Source of the DNA: Clostridium thermobutyricum
GTDB taxonomy: Bacteria > Bacillota > Clostridia > Ch29
DNA: 64,000 bases
Direction: 5' to 3'
NCBI GenBank assembly: GCA_016842005.1
Contig: JAENYD010000006.1
Location: forward strand, 42,272 to 106,271
Shown here: positions 16,550 through 24,467 of the stretch, piece by piece
How the letters are laid out: each line of letters begins with the position of its first letter
Position numbering within the stretch: position 1 is the first letter of the stretch
Notes under the pieces: generated by a model
Seen by the model: the letters and a program-made list of their open reading frames with translations, nothing else
The model's database searches: none
Told to the model about the DNA's origin: nothing
Translations under genes and position numbers: made by a program

Positions 16550-17413
16550 TTATTCTATATGGTAATGAGGATACATATCAATATTCGTCATAATCCATTC
16601 TTTCATATCATCTATCATTTTTTCATAAGACGGTATTTTATAATAAAAATCATTTCGGGTATTAATTAAGCTTTTATCTACAGGTTCATTATTGTATCTA
16701 TTGATTGTCAAATCTTTTTTATTAAATTTTGCCTTCAGCAGGTTTAGCAGATCGTACTTTGTAATCGTTTTCTCCGGCACAAGATGATATAACCCTGATA
16801 AATCTGAAAAAATCACTCTTTCAATCGCTTTAGCCAATTCAATTGTAGTGATACCTGTCCATACAGCGTTTACATAACCGCTAATTTCACCCTCTCTCTG
16901 CATAAACCAGTTAAACAAGCCGATACCATCTCTGTTTAAATCAGGGCCAATAATAGAAGTTCTGAAGGTCAAATCTTTTTCATTTATGATTTCCCCTATG
17001 GCTTTTGTTCTGTCATAAAACTTATCTCCATCTCTAAATGATGCTTCTGTGTAGGCACCACTCTTGCCGGAAAATACGCAATCGGTACTCAGGTGTATTA
17101 TTCTGGTGCCTGTATTTCTATACTTATTCTCGAGAAAATGAGGTAAATAACCATTTATGAAAACTGCTTTATCTTTAAACTGTTCAGCAAACTGATTTAG
17201 AATGCCGATGCAGTTCACAATATAGTCCAGATCCAAATCATTCAAATACCTGTCAAACTCTTCTGTATCCATTACATCCATTACAATACTTTGATGGTTT
17301 AGCTTTCTTCTATGGGATAAGTTGTATATTCTCAGACAAGGGTTGTTTTCAAGATGCATAGTTATAACATGACCGGCCATTCCGGTTGAGCCCAGAACCA
17401 GAACATTTTTCAC
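16550..17413 (-). CDS. RmlD-like NAD(P)-dependent sugar-nucleotide reductase
   Basis: SDR-family reductase of 287 residues acting on a keto-deoxysugar nucleotide. It starts KNVLVLGSTGMAGHVI (GxxGxxG at about 8-14). 'LDYIVNCIGILNQFAE' and 'RIIHLSTDCVFSGKSGAYTEAS' carry the catalytic Ser/Thr, and YDRTKAIGE the catalytic Tyr-x3-Lys. Together with the upstream FnlA-like gene it could complete a pathway to a 6-deoxy amino sugar (FnlB/WbjC/CapF-like step). Conserved pathway membership is inference from gene order. Confidence 0.82.
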   Translation of the reverse strand: MKNVLVLGSTGMAGHVITMHLENNPCLRIYNLSHRRKLNHQSIVMDVMDTEEFDRYLNDLDLDYIVNCIGILNQFAEQFKDKAVFINGYLPHFLENKYRNTGTRIIHLSTDCVFSGKSGAYTEASFRDGDKFYDRTKAIGEIINEKDLTFRTSIIGPDLNRDGIGLFNWFMQREGEISGYVNAVWTGITTIELAKAIERVIFSDLSGLYHLVPEKTITKYDLLNLLKAKFNKKDLTINRYNNEPVDKSLINTRNDFYYKIPSYEKMIDDMKEWIMTNIDMYPHYHIE

Positions 17414-17430
17414 GCAACATATACCTCCTT

Positions 17431-18450
17431 CTACGGGTCATGCCTCTCCAGTTCCTTTTTTATAAAATCAAGAGACAGCAATTTTTCTCTTACTTCTTCT
17501 ACTGTCAGTCTTCTCGTATTATGCGAATTAAAATCCGTTTGACCAGTTATATTTATTTCTCCCCTTGATAGAAATTTAGAATAGTTGAGGTCCCTGTTAT
17601 CAGCTTTTATCCGAAAATACTTTCCTTTGTCATCAGCTTTAGACATCTCTTCTCTGGTGACCAGAGTCTCAAATAATTTTTCCCCATGCCGGGTACCTAT
17701 TATTTCGATCTTCGCATCCGAATTAAATATATCTTTAAGCGCAACCGCCAGGTTTCCGATTGTAGATGCCGGAGCCTTATGAACCCAGATATCACCCTGC
17801 TCAGCGTTGTTAAACGCGTGAATAACCAAATGGACCGCTTCATCCAGGCTCATTAAAAATCTTGTCATATTTGGGTCTGTAACGGTTATGGGACCGCCGT
17901 TCCTGATCTGGCTGACAAACAATGGAATAACCGACCCCCTGGATGCCATAACGTTGCCATAGCGGGTACAACATAATATGGTATCCCTTTGTCCCAGGGT
18001 CCGTGATTTTGCAACAACCAGTTTCTCCATCATTGCCTTGGATGTACCCATGGCATTAATAGGGTAAACAGCCTTGTCTGTGCTCAATGCAATAAATCTG
18101 CTGACCCCGTTCTCCAAAGCGGCATTAATAACATTTTCCGTACCCAGAATATTGGTTTTAACGGCTTCCATAGGGAAAAATTCACAGGACGGAACCTGTT
18201 TTAACGCTGCGGCATGGAACACATAATCCACATCCTTCATTGCAAAATCCACACTTTTATAATCCCTTACATCTCCGATGAGAAAATTAATTTTAGAATT
18301 ATTGAACTTGTGCCTCATATCGTCCTGTTTTTTTTCATCCCTGCTGAATATGCGGATTTCTCTTATATCGGTATCAAGAAACATGTTCAATATAGCGTTT
18401 CCGAAAGAACCGGTACCGCCGGTTATCAGTAATACTTTATCGGTAAACAT
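17431..18450 (-). CDS. UDP-GlcNAc 4,6-dehydratase/5-epimerase-like enzyme (FnlA/CapE type)
   Basis: Cytoplasmic SDR enzyme making a 4-keto-6-deoxy amino-sugar nucleotide. Start after GGGAGGCGTTAGA gives 339 residues: FTDKVLLITGGTGSFGNAIL at 2-21, DVRDYKSVDFAMKDVDYVFHAAAL, and 'STDKAVYPINAMGTSKAMMEKL' with the S-M/Y-x3-K type catalytic segment. The single-domain length without membrane helices matches FnlA/CapE rather than full-length CapD. First gene of the A+T-rich glycan block. Confidence 0.85.
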   Translation of the reverse strand: MFTDKVLLITGGTGSFGNAILNMFLDTDIREIRIFSRDEKKQDDMRHKFNNSKINFLIGDVRDYKSVDFAMKDVDYVFHAAALKQVPSCEFFPMEAVKTNILGTENVINAALENGVSRFIALSTDKAVYPINAMGTSKAMMEKLVVAKSRTLGQRDTILCCTRYGNVMASRGSVIPLFVSQIRNGGPITVTDPNMTRFLMSLDEAVHLVIHAFNNAEQGDIWVHKAPASTIGNLAVALKDIFNSDAKIEIIGTRHGEKLFETLVTREEMSKADDKGKYFRIKADNRDLNYSKFLSRGEINITGQTDFNSHNTRRLTVEEVREKLLSLDFIKKELERHDP

Positions 18451-18720
18451 TCTAACGCCTCCCAGATTCACTCTCTGCCCTGAAAACCTATCCCTTTTTC
18501 ACTTCAATATATGCACAACAGTTATATTTGTAACTTGCACAGCCGTTGATAGGAAATACGGATTCAAACAACTTGATTTAAGGCTTTTCAATAATATGTA
18601 TAGAGATTATCCTGAAAATAAAAAAAAGAGAAAAGAATAACAGATATGATTTGTTCATCCCATTCATAACTGGGAAGCGTGAATACAGATAAATGGGATT
18701 TTAACAACAGTGGTCAAGTA
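18451..18720. other. Intergenic, no gene seen
   Basis: A+T-rich region with no recognisable gene. It presumably holds the promoter of the FnlA-like operon. A long A/G-rich run (AAAATAAAAAAAAGAGAAAAG) occurs near 18617-18638. Confidence 0.5.
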
Positions 18721-19005
18721 CTATTTGACAGCGGAGAAAGAATGGATTTTCTTGTAGGCTCTTCCGGAACCGGTCCTTGTCACTTTGTATACTCCTGCCA
18801 AAGTGACATTAAGTCCTGATATTCTGTCTCTGACCTCTTTCACTTCCAAAGCTTTACAACTTAACATGGCCGAATAGGAACAGCTTTTGGCGAGTTTCCT
18901 GGGTGTTGGACATAACTCCATAGTATACCCCTGGTCTCTAAGTTTTGACTTTACATGTACGGCATGGTTCCTAGTTCTGAATACAAATAAATATTCATGT
19001 TCCAT
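18721..19005 (-). CDS. DUF3343 family small protein
   Basis: 94 residues, MEHEYLFVFRTRNHAVHVKS at the N-terminus, then 'GYTMELCPTPRKLAKSCSYSAMLSC'. This is the pattern of the DUF3343 family (Pfam describes it as a putative Se/S carrier-like protein): a short protein with a P-x-P-R-x-L-x-x-x-C segment and cysteines at about 32, 42 and 50. The family's role is not settled. A possible link to selenium use is interesting because a selenocysteine gene appears elsewhere in this window. Confidence 0.75.
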   Translation of the reverse strand: MEHEYLFVFRTRNHAVHVKSKLRDQGYTMELCPTPRKLAKSCSYSAMLSCKALEVKEVRDRISGLNVTLAGVYKVTRTGSGRAYKKIHSFSAVK

Positions 19006-19069
19006 AAACCTTTACCCCTCGGTTGTTATTTTAGTATATACTACTGATGGTCATCAAAACATGTTACTA

Positions 19070-19104
19070 AATAAAAAAAGGCCCTTACAGACCTTTTTTT
19101 ATCC
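19070..19104 (-). terminator. Terminator after threonine aldolase
   Basis: Minus-strand AAAAAAGGTCTGTAAGGGCC followed by TTTTTTTATT, directly past the aldolase stop. Confidence 0.7.
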
Positions 19105-19106
19105 GG

Positions 19107-20144
19107 TTATTGTTTTACTATTTTATTAACGGTATCGATTACTTTTTCTACATGGTCTTTTTCAATATAATGATGGGTTGCAAAACGGAACACATAGTGG
19201 GGTGAACCGTTTATCAGGATGCCATGGGTTCTCAGTCGCTCCGCAACCTGGTTTCCGTTCAGGCCTGCACCACTGAAGTCTGCCATTATCAGGTTGGTCT
19301 GGACCTTTTCCAGATTTACGGATACCCCGTCAATGGCATTAAGCCCTTCCGCCAGCAGCCGCGCATTGTCATGGTCCTTTTGAAGGTCCTTTGTCATTTT
19401 CTCAACAGCGACTATACCTGCTGCTGCCAGGATACCGGCCTGACGCATGCCTCCCCCCAGCATCTTCCTGAATTTTCGAGCCCTGTCCACAAATTCTTTG
19501 CTCCCCGCGATTACAGAACCCACAGGGGCACACAGGCCTTTGGACAGGCAGACATTTACCGAATCGCAGTGGCGGGCAATCTCTTTGGCTTTCACTCCCA
19601 GATAAGTGGCAGCGTTGTATATACGGGCACCATCCAGGTGTACGGGGATACCGTGCTTCTTTCCTATACTGTGGATGCTCATCATGTTATCCAGGGGTAT
19701 CACCATTCCCCCGGCCCTGTTATGGGTGTTCTCCATACATATGAGAGATGTTCTGGGAAAATGGATATTCAACGGCCTTATTTTGCCTTCCACATCTGCA
19801 GGGTCCATAGCCCCGTCTGTTCCTTTTACAAGGGCTGCCTGCACTCCTGCCAGGTATGCCAGCCCCCCCACTTCATAGCAATAAACGTGGCTATCCTGTT
19901 CCAGTATTATTTCATCGCCGCGCCTTGTATGGGTCATTACCGACACCTGGTTGCCCATGGTGCCGCTGGTCACGAAAAGGGCTGCTTCCTTCCCCATCTC
20001 TTCTGCCACAAGGTTTTCAAGCCTGATTACCGTTGGGTCTTCGCCGTAGACATCATCCCCTACCTCCGCCCTGTACATGGCTTCCCTCATCTCCCGGGTG
20101 GGAGGTGTTACCGTGTCGCTTCTGATGTCGATATACTCCATCAT
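19107..20144 (-). CDS. ltaA: Low-specificity L-threonine aldolase
   Basis: PLP enzyme that splits threonine or allo-threonine to glycine and acetaldehyde. 345 residues. N-terminal MEYIDIRSDTVTPPTREMR and DDVYGEDPT are hallmark segments. PLP contacts are seen in TSGTMGNQ (59-66) and HLDGARIYNAA (D171), with Schiff-base Lys in NVCLSKGLCAPVGS (K202). Nearby genes for glycine and glyoxylate handling (glyoxylate aminotransferase, hydroxyacid dehydrogenase, glyA) make a glycine-centred role plausible. It has its own terminator. Confidence 0.93.
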   Translation of the reverse strand: MMEYIDIRSDTVTPPTREMREAMYRAEVGDDVYGEDPTVIRLENLVAEEMGKEAALFVTSGTMGNQVSVMTHTRRGDEIILEQDSHVYCYEVGGLAYLAGVQAALVKGTDGAMDPADVEGKIRPLNIHFPRTSLICMENTHNRAGGMVIPLDNMMSIHSIGKKHGIPVHLDGARIYNAATYLGVKAKEIARHCDSVNVCLSKGLCAPVGSVIAGSKEFVDRARKFRKMLGGGMRQAGILAAAGIVAVEKMTKDLQKDHDNARLLAEGLNAIDGVSVNLEKVQTNLIMADFSGAGLNGNQVAERLRTHGILINGSPHYVFRFATHHYIEKDHVEKVIDTVNKIVKQ

Positions 20145-20328
20145 AGGTCCCCCTTTTCTTTTTGAAGAATATAATTCTGATTACAGGCAAACAGGTTCAA
20201 AAGTAAACTTCCACACAGGTCAAAAATAAACCCCTTATCATAAGAACAGGTGCAAATCTACCGTTAAGCCTGTTTACCTATAACTATTTCTACGGAAAGA
20301 GTAAAAACCCTTCTCCGGCAACAGGGTT
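20145..20328. other. Intergenic, no gene seen
   Basis: Contains a loose inverted pair, GGCAAACAGGTT (20186-20197) and AAGCCTGTTTACC (20266-20278), whose core resembles the start of the dispersed repeat (TAAACAGG). No clear promoter or RNA was identified. Confidence 0.35.
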
Positions 20329-21297
20329 TCAGGCCAGTTTGCTTGTGCTGTTACTCCACTTGCCGCACCTGTCGCCCCAGCAGGCAATCACTTTCCCGTC
20401 CTTCATAATCTCCACCACTTCACACAGGTTGGGGCAGCCGCTGCACTCTGTGCCTTTTACCTGGAACCTGCAGTCAGCCACATCAAACCCTTTAAAGCTG
20501 GTACGGCCGCTTTTCGCTGCGGCGTCCCTGGACAGCATGGCTGCGCCTACCGCACCCATTACATCATAATGCTCGGGTATCTCTATCTCTAACCCCAGTA
20601 CCTGGCTGAAAGCATGGCGTATTCCCTTATTGGCAGCCACTCCCCCCTGGAAGATTACGGGAGGGAGAATTTCCTTGCCCTTGCCCACATTATTCAGATA
20701 GTTCCTTACAAGGGCCTGACATAATCCGTATATTATGTCCTCCGTATTATGTCCCATCTGCTGCTTGTGAATCATGTCCGATTCTGCAAATACCGCGCAC
20801 CTTCCTGCGATCCTTACCTGGTTCCGTGAATTCAGGGCCAGATCGCCGAACTCCTCTATGGGTATACCCAGCCTGGAAGCCTGCCTGTCCAGAAAGGAAC
20901 CTGTTCCGGCTGCACATACCGTATTCATTGCAAAATCGGTGACAATTCCGTCCCTGAGCAATATTATCTTTGAATCCTGACCCCCGATTTCCAGGATGGT
21001 CTTCACTTCCGGATTAATATGCATAGCTGCAACGGCATGGGCGGTTATTTCATTCTTTACTATATCCGCCCCTACCATGACACCGGCAAGATTTCTGCCG
21101 CTGCCGGTGGTACCCACTCCTCTTATATTTATTTCTCCCATCTTTTCCTTCAAGCGCTTCAATCCGTCCTGTATAACCTTCATAGGCCGCCCTTGGGTCC
21201 TCAAATAATCCTTATATACAGCTTCACCGTGCTTGTCAATGACAGCCACATTGGTACTGACAGAGCCTACATCAATCCCAAGATAAAATTCTCTCAT
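20329..21297 (-). CDS. CoA-substrate-specific enzyme activase (HgdC/BadF/BadG type)
   Basis: ATP-driven single-electron reductase of the ASKHA fold that activates 2-hydroxyacyl-CoA dehydratases and relatives. 322 residues: FYLGIDVGSVSTNVAVID at 4-21, GVGTTGSGR (60-68), EIGGQDSK (103-110), and the two bridging 4Fe-4S cysteines in NTVCAAGTGSF (C128) and IAGRCAVFAESD (C167). The last 45 residues add a cysteine cluster (DCRFQVKGTECSGCPNLC, CWGDRC) that classical HgdC proteins lack. Overlaps the upstream gene by 26 bases. No dehydratase alpha/beta pair is visible, so the partner is unclear. Confidence 0.87.
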   Translation of the reverse strand: MREFYLGIDVGSVSTNVAVIDKHGEAVYKDYLRTQGRPMKVIQDGLKRLKEKMGEINIRGVGTTGSGRNLAGVMVGADIVKNEITAHAVAAMHINPEVKTILEIGGQDSKIILLRDGIVTDFAMNTVCAAGTGSFLDRQASRLGIPIEEFGDLALNSRNQVRIAGRCAVFAESDMIHKQQMGHNTEDIIYGLCQALVRNYLNNVGKGKEILPPVIFQGGVAANKGIRHAFSQVLGLEIEIPEHYDVMGAVGAAMLSRDAAAKSGRTSFKGFDVADCRFQVKGTECSGCPNLCEVVEIMKDGKVIACWGDRCGKWSNSTSKLA

Positions 21298-22378
21298 TAC
21301 GCATCTCCTTCCTCCTGCTGATCAGGTCGGTAAAGGCTTCCAGCCTTGTGAGGTAACCTGCTTCTCCGGTCATTTCATCCAGTACAAGGGTCATAACCGG
21401 TATATTGCTGTCCCTGCTGACCGAAGGAAGAATACTCTGGGCCACTATCTCGGGCATGCAGGTAAAGGGCAGCAGGTGTATCACCCCGTCATATCCCCTG
21501 TCATTATACATGACCGTATGGGCTATGCTCTCCTGTCCGTGCCCCCCCACGAAATGCCTCAGGTAAGGCGAAGAAGCCAGTTTTATATCCTTCTTGTTAT
21601 ACAGGTGCAGGGCCTCTTTGAACATGTTGTATATTACCCAGTGGCTTACGGTTACCGATTTGTCCACCTCCACTCCCATGCTCCCCAGTTTTTCCTCAAT
21701 CCTCAGATTTACAAAGGGCTCTATTACCGTATATATTTCTCCCACAATCCCTACCTTAAGAACGTCTTTACCGCTGTAATGCTCTATATCCCTCATCTCA
21801 TCCATATACCGGCGGATAGTATCCATAATCTGCCGGGAACCCCTTGCCTCTTTGATGTTTTCGTGAAACCGTTTCATTATTGCATTGACAGTGCCCCTTA
21901 TCTTTTCTCTGGGCCGCATATACCAGGATACTCTGTCCAGGTTATCTGCTTCTACAGCCACCTGAGTGGCATTTTTCAACGCTTTCAGCACCTGAAATAT
22001 GTTCCTTCCTCCAGTGAGCAATGTCAGTTTATGAATGAAATCCCTGATGTTCCCCTGGGGCCTTTCCAGGACTATCATCTCAAAGTCATATCCCAGGTCT
22101 CTGAGTATCTCCCTTTGCACCTCCGCATAATAGCCGAAGCGGCAGGGACCGCATCCTCCCGCCATTACAATTACCCGGGCCCCTTTCTCCAGACTTTCTA
22201 TATAATTACCTATATTTATCTTAAGGGGCAGGCAGGCCAGTTCGGGCGCATATTTGGTGCCAAGCTCAAGGGTACGCTTGGTGCAGGGAGGCGGTAACAG
22301 GACCTCCACCCCGAGGTCTTCCATAACCGCCTTTAATGCAATATAGGCATTACCCATATGGGGAAAGGTGACCTTCAT
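21272..22378 (-). CDS. CoA-dehydratase-activase-related protein (HgdB-like fold)
   Basis: 368 residues, MKVTFPHMGNAYIALKAVME at the N-terminus, GTKYAPELACLPLKINIGNY near 45-65, 'MAGGCGPCRFGYYAEVQREIL' near 82-103, and 'VIHLLPFTCMPEIVAQ' near the C-terminus. These cysteine-containing segments match the acyl-CoA dehydratase activase-related family, a relative of 2-hydroxyglutaryl-CoA dehydratase subunits. The ATG overlaps the upstream stop (ATGA). In many Firmicutes these parts are fused with the activase in one very long protein; here they are three genes. The substrate is unknown. Confidence 0.78.
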   Translation of the reverse strand: MKVTFPHMGNAYIALKAVMEDLGVEVLLPPPCTKRTLELGTKYAPELACLPLKINIGNYIESLEKGARVIVMAGGCGPCRFGYYAEVQREILRDLGYDFEMIVLERPQGNIRDFIHKLTLLTGGRNIFQVLKALKNATQVAVEADNLDRVSWYMRPREKIRGTVNAIMKRFHENIKEARGSRQIMDTIRRYMDEMRDIEHYSGKDVLKVGIVGEIYTVIEPFVNLRIEEKLGSMGVEVDKSVTVSHWVIYNMFKEALHLYNKKDIKLASSPYLRHFVGGHGQESIAHTVMYNDRGYDGVIHLLPFTCMPEIVAQSILPSVSRDSNIPVMTLVLDEMTGEAGYLTRLEAFTDLISRRKEMRNERILSWD

Positions 22379-23328
22379 ACCGCATTCCTCCGTTCCAGCA
22401 TATCTATGAAAGCTTCAATCCGGGTATCAATCCCTGCCTCACCGGTATGCTCATCAACGGTGAGAAAACAGAAGGGGATCCCGGCCTTTCTCAGTTTCCT
22501 CTCCACAAGATCTCCCACCAGGGCATCCAGCCCGCAGCCAAAAGCCACAAGATATATGATACCGTCCACCAGCCTGTTTTCGGTCATATACCCGGCGGAA
22601 GCCATAATCTTTTTGCCGAAGCTCCAGAACATGGGCTTTGAAAAATTGCGGGCTATGTTGTCTACAATATCTCCGCTGATCATATCCTGGGTGATTATCT
22701 TTATCCCCCTGGCCCTGAGCTTCTCCAGCAGCTTCATGCTGGAATAGCTGTCATAAATGTTGTAGGGATGACCTATAAGCCCTATGGTCATTTTTTCATT
22801 GAAATTCCGGTTTTGTTCGCCTTCCATAGCTTCAAGGGGCGTAAGGCCGCTTTCCATCCGCTTCTCAAATTCTCTGTGTTCATCCACAGCCCTCCCAAAG
22901 GCCCGGTATATTCTCCTGCAATCACCCGTAAAGTACTTGCCGGTTTCCACAACTGCCTTTACAAGAGAAACCGGACTGCTGCGCATATTTACAGTTACAT
23001 CCAGGATATCGGGAAGCCCCTTTATGTTATTGACAACCATATCCGGCAGCCCGCAGAATTTGGGGCAGATGTATTCCTTCTTCCTTACGCTTACCAGCCT
23101 GGGTACGAAGATAACATCCGCTTTATCCTTCAGATTAATTACGTGACCGTGGAAGAGTTTCAGGGGGAGGCATGCATCGTCAACACAGCATTTAACCCCA
23201 TCGTCCAGAATTTTCTTGGTAGTGGGGTCGGATACCACCACTTTTGCTCCCAATTCTTCAAAAAAAGTCTTCCACAAAGGGTAATAGTTGTAATAGAGAA
23301 AGGCCCGTGGAATACCTACTTTCAGCAC
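22375..23328 (-). CDS. DUF2229 / CoA-dehydratase-activase-related protein
   Basis: 317 residues from a GTG start (after GAAAGAGGGGGATAAA): MLKVGIPRAFLYYNYYPLWK, a typical DUF2229 N-terminus. Cysteines occur in 'GVKCCVDDACLPLKLFHGHV' near 43-62, 'EYICPKFCGLPDMV' near 85-98, and 'YLVAFGCGLDALVGDLVERK' near the C-terminus, followed by VDEHTGEAGIDTRIEAF. The last phrase is shared with the neighbouring gene (EMTGEAGYLTRLEAF), showing the two are related. First gene of the three-gene set. Confidence 0.78.
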   Translation of the reverse strand: MLKVGIPRAFLYYNYYPLWKTFFEELGAKVVVSDPTTKKILDDGVKCCVDDACLPLKLFHGHVINLKDKADVIFVPRLVSVRKKEYICPKFCGLPDMVVNNIKGLPDILDVTVNMRSSPVSLVKAVVETGKYFTGDCRRIYRAFGRAVDEHREFEKRMESGLTPLEAMEGEQNRNFNEKMTIGLIGHPYNIYDSYSSMKLLEKLRARGIKIITQDMISGDIVDNIARNFSKPMFWSFGKKIMASAGYMTENRLVDGIIYLVAFGCGLDALVGDLVERKLRKAGIPFCFLTVDEHTGEAGIDTRIEAFIDMLERRNAV

Positions 23329-23406
23329 TTTATCCCCCTCTTTCGCCAGCATCAGAAAATCTACAAATCTACAGCATTTATTGTTACCATTACAAGGCAG
23401 TTTTAA

Positions 23407-23448
23407 ACAAAACAGCCCTGACTGCAAAACAGTCAGGGCTGTTTATCA
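23407..23448 (-). terminator. Terminator after the hydroxyacid dehydrogenase
   Basis: A perfect hairpin, ACAGCCCTGACTG / CAGTCAGGGCTGT around TTTTG, ending in TTTTGTTT on the minus strand. Confidence 0.85.
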
Positions 23449-23455
23449 AACCTGC

Positions 23456-24418
23456 CTATATATGGTTTACCGGGTTTAAGGGCCTTCCCCCGTTCAATAC
23501 CGCCACCACGTTTTCCGCCGCCATCATGGCCATTTTGTATCTCGTAGCATTTGTAGCGCTGCCCAGATGAGGAAGGAGTACCACATTGTCCAGGGGAATC
23601 AAACCTTTGTCTATTTCAGGTTCATTCTCGTACACATCCAGCCCCGCCCCCCAGATCTCCCCGTTTTTCAGGGCTTCTGCCAGGGCCCTCTCATCAATAA
23701 CAGGCCCCCTTGACGTATTTATAAGAACGGCAGTTTTTTTCATCATCCTGAGTTCTCTTTCCCCTATCATGTGATAGGTATCTTCCTTGAGGGGAACGTG
23801 TACCGAAACAAAATCAGCATTTTTCAGCAGCGTATCTTTATCCGTCCACCGGGCATTCAATTCTTTTTCCAGTTCCTCATCCCGATTTCTACTGTGATAC
23901 AGTATTTTCATATTAAATCCTGTACTCTTCCTTGCAAAGGCCCTGCCGATTCTCCCGGCACCTATTATCCCCAGGGTCTTGCCGGTGACGTCCATACCCA
24001 GAAGCAGCGAAGGGGCCCATGCCCTGTATCTGCCTTCTCTGGCAAACCTGTCGGACTCCACCACTCTCCTGGCAACAGCAAACAATAGCGCCCACGCCAG
24101 GTCCGCCGTGGCATCAGTAAGCACCCCCGGTGTATTGGTCACAATTATTCCCCGCTCGGTGGCAGTCGCCACGTCTATATTGTCGTAACCCACACCGTAG
24201 TTGGCTATTATTTTTAATTTCCCCGCCCTGCTGATAATCTCCCTGTCAATTTCATCGTTAATAAGGCATAAGAGACCGTCAGCATCTTCCACAGCCTCCA
24301 GCATTTCTTCCTTATTCAGCACCCTGTCTTCCGGGTTCACCCTGACATCAAAATGCTTATCCAGTAAATCCAGTGCCTCACCAGATATCATTCTGGTTAC
24401 ATAAACTTTCTTTCTCAT
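23456..24418 (-). CDS. D-2-hydroxyacid dehydrogenase (glyoxylate/hydroxypyruvate reductase-like)
   Basis: NAD(P)-dependent oxidoreductase, 320 residues. The nucleotide motif is GKTLGIIGAGRIGRAFARK (147-164). The catalytic triad Arg-Glu-His is in LINTSRGPVID (R237), DVYENEPEID (E266) and LLPHLGSAT (H284). YGVGYDNIDV and NTPGVLTDATADL are typical of the glyoxylate-reductase/GyaR subgroup. It lies 127 bases upstream of the activase set and has its own terminator. The glyoxylate aminotransferase gene nearby supports a glyoxylate or glycerate substrate; this is inference. Confidence 0.88.
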   Translation of the reverse strand: MRKKVYVTRMISGEALDLLDKHFDVRVNPEDRVLNKEEMLEAVEDADGLLCLINDEIDREIISRAGKLKIIANYGVGYDNIDVATATERGIIVTNTPGVLTDATADLAWALLFAVARRVVESDRFAREGRYRAWAPSLLLGMDVTGKTLGIIGAGRIGRAFARKSTGFNMKILYHSRNRDEELEKELNARWTDKDTLLKNADFVSVHVPLKEDTYHMIGERELRMMKKTAVLINTSRGPVIDERALAEALKNGEIWGAGLDVYENEPEIDKGLIPLDNVVLLPHLGSATNATRYKMAMMAAENVVAVLNGGRPLNPVNHI

Positions 24419-24467
24419 ATCCGTACTTCCTTTCCGGTTTCACTATCCAGTATCCATTCTATGCCCA

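Noticed and set aside
19224..20165. Long plus-strand open frame of 313 codons
   Set aside because: It lies wholly opposite the threonine aldolase gene, shows no domain and has no ribosome site; a shadow of the real gene.
20186..20278. Inverted pair resembling the TAAACAGG start of the repeat family
   Set aside because: Only about 10-12 bases match and none of the other modules is present; could be chance or a very old remnant.
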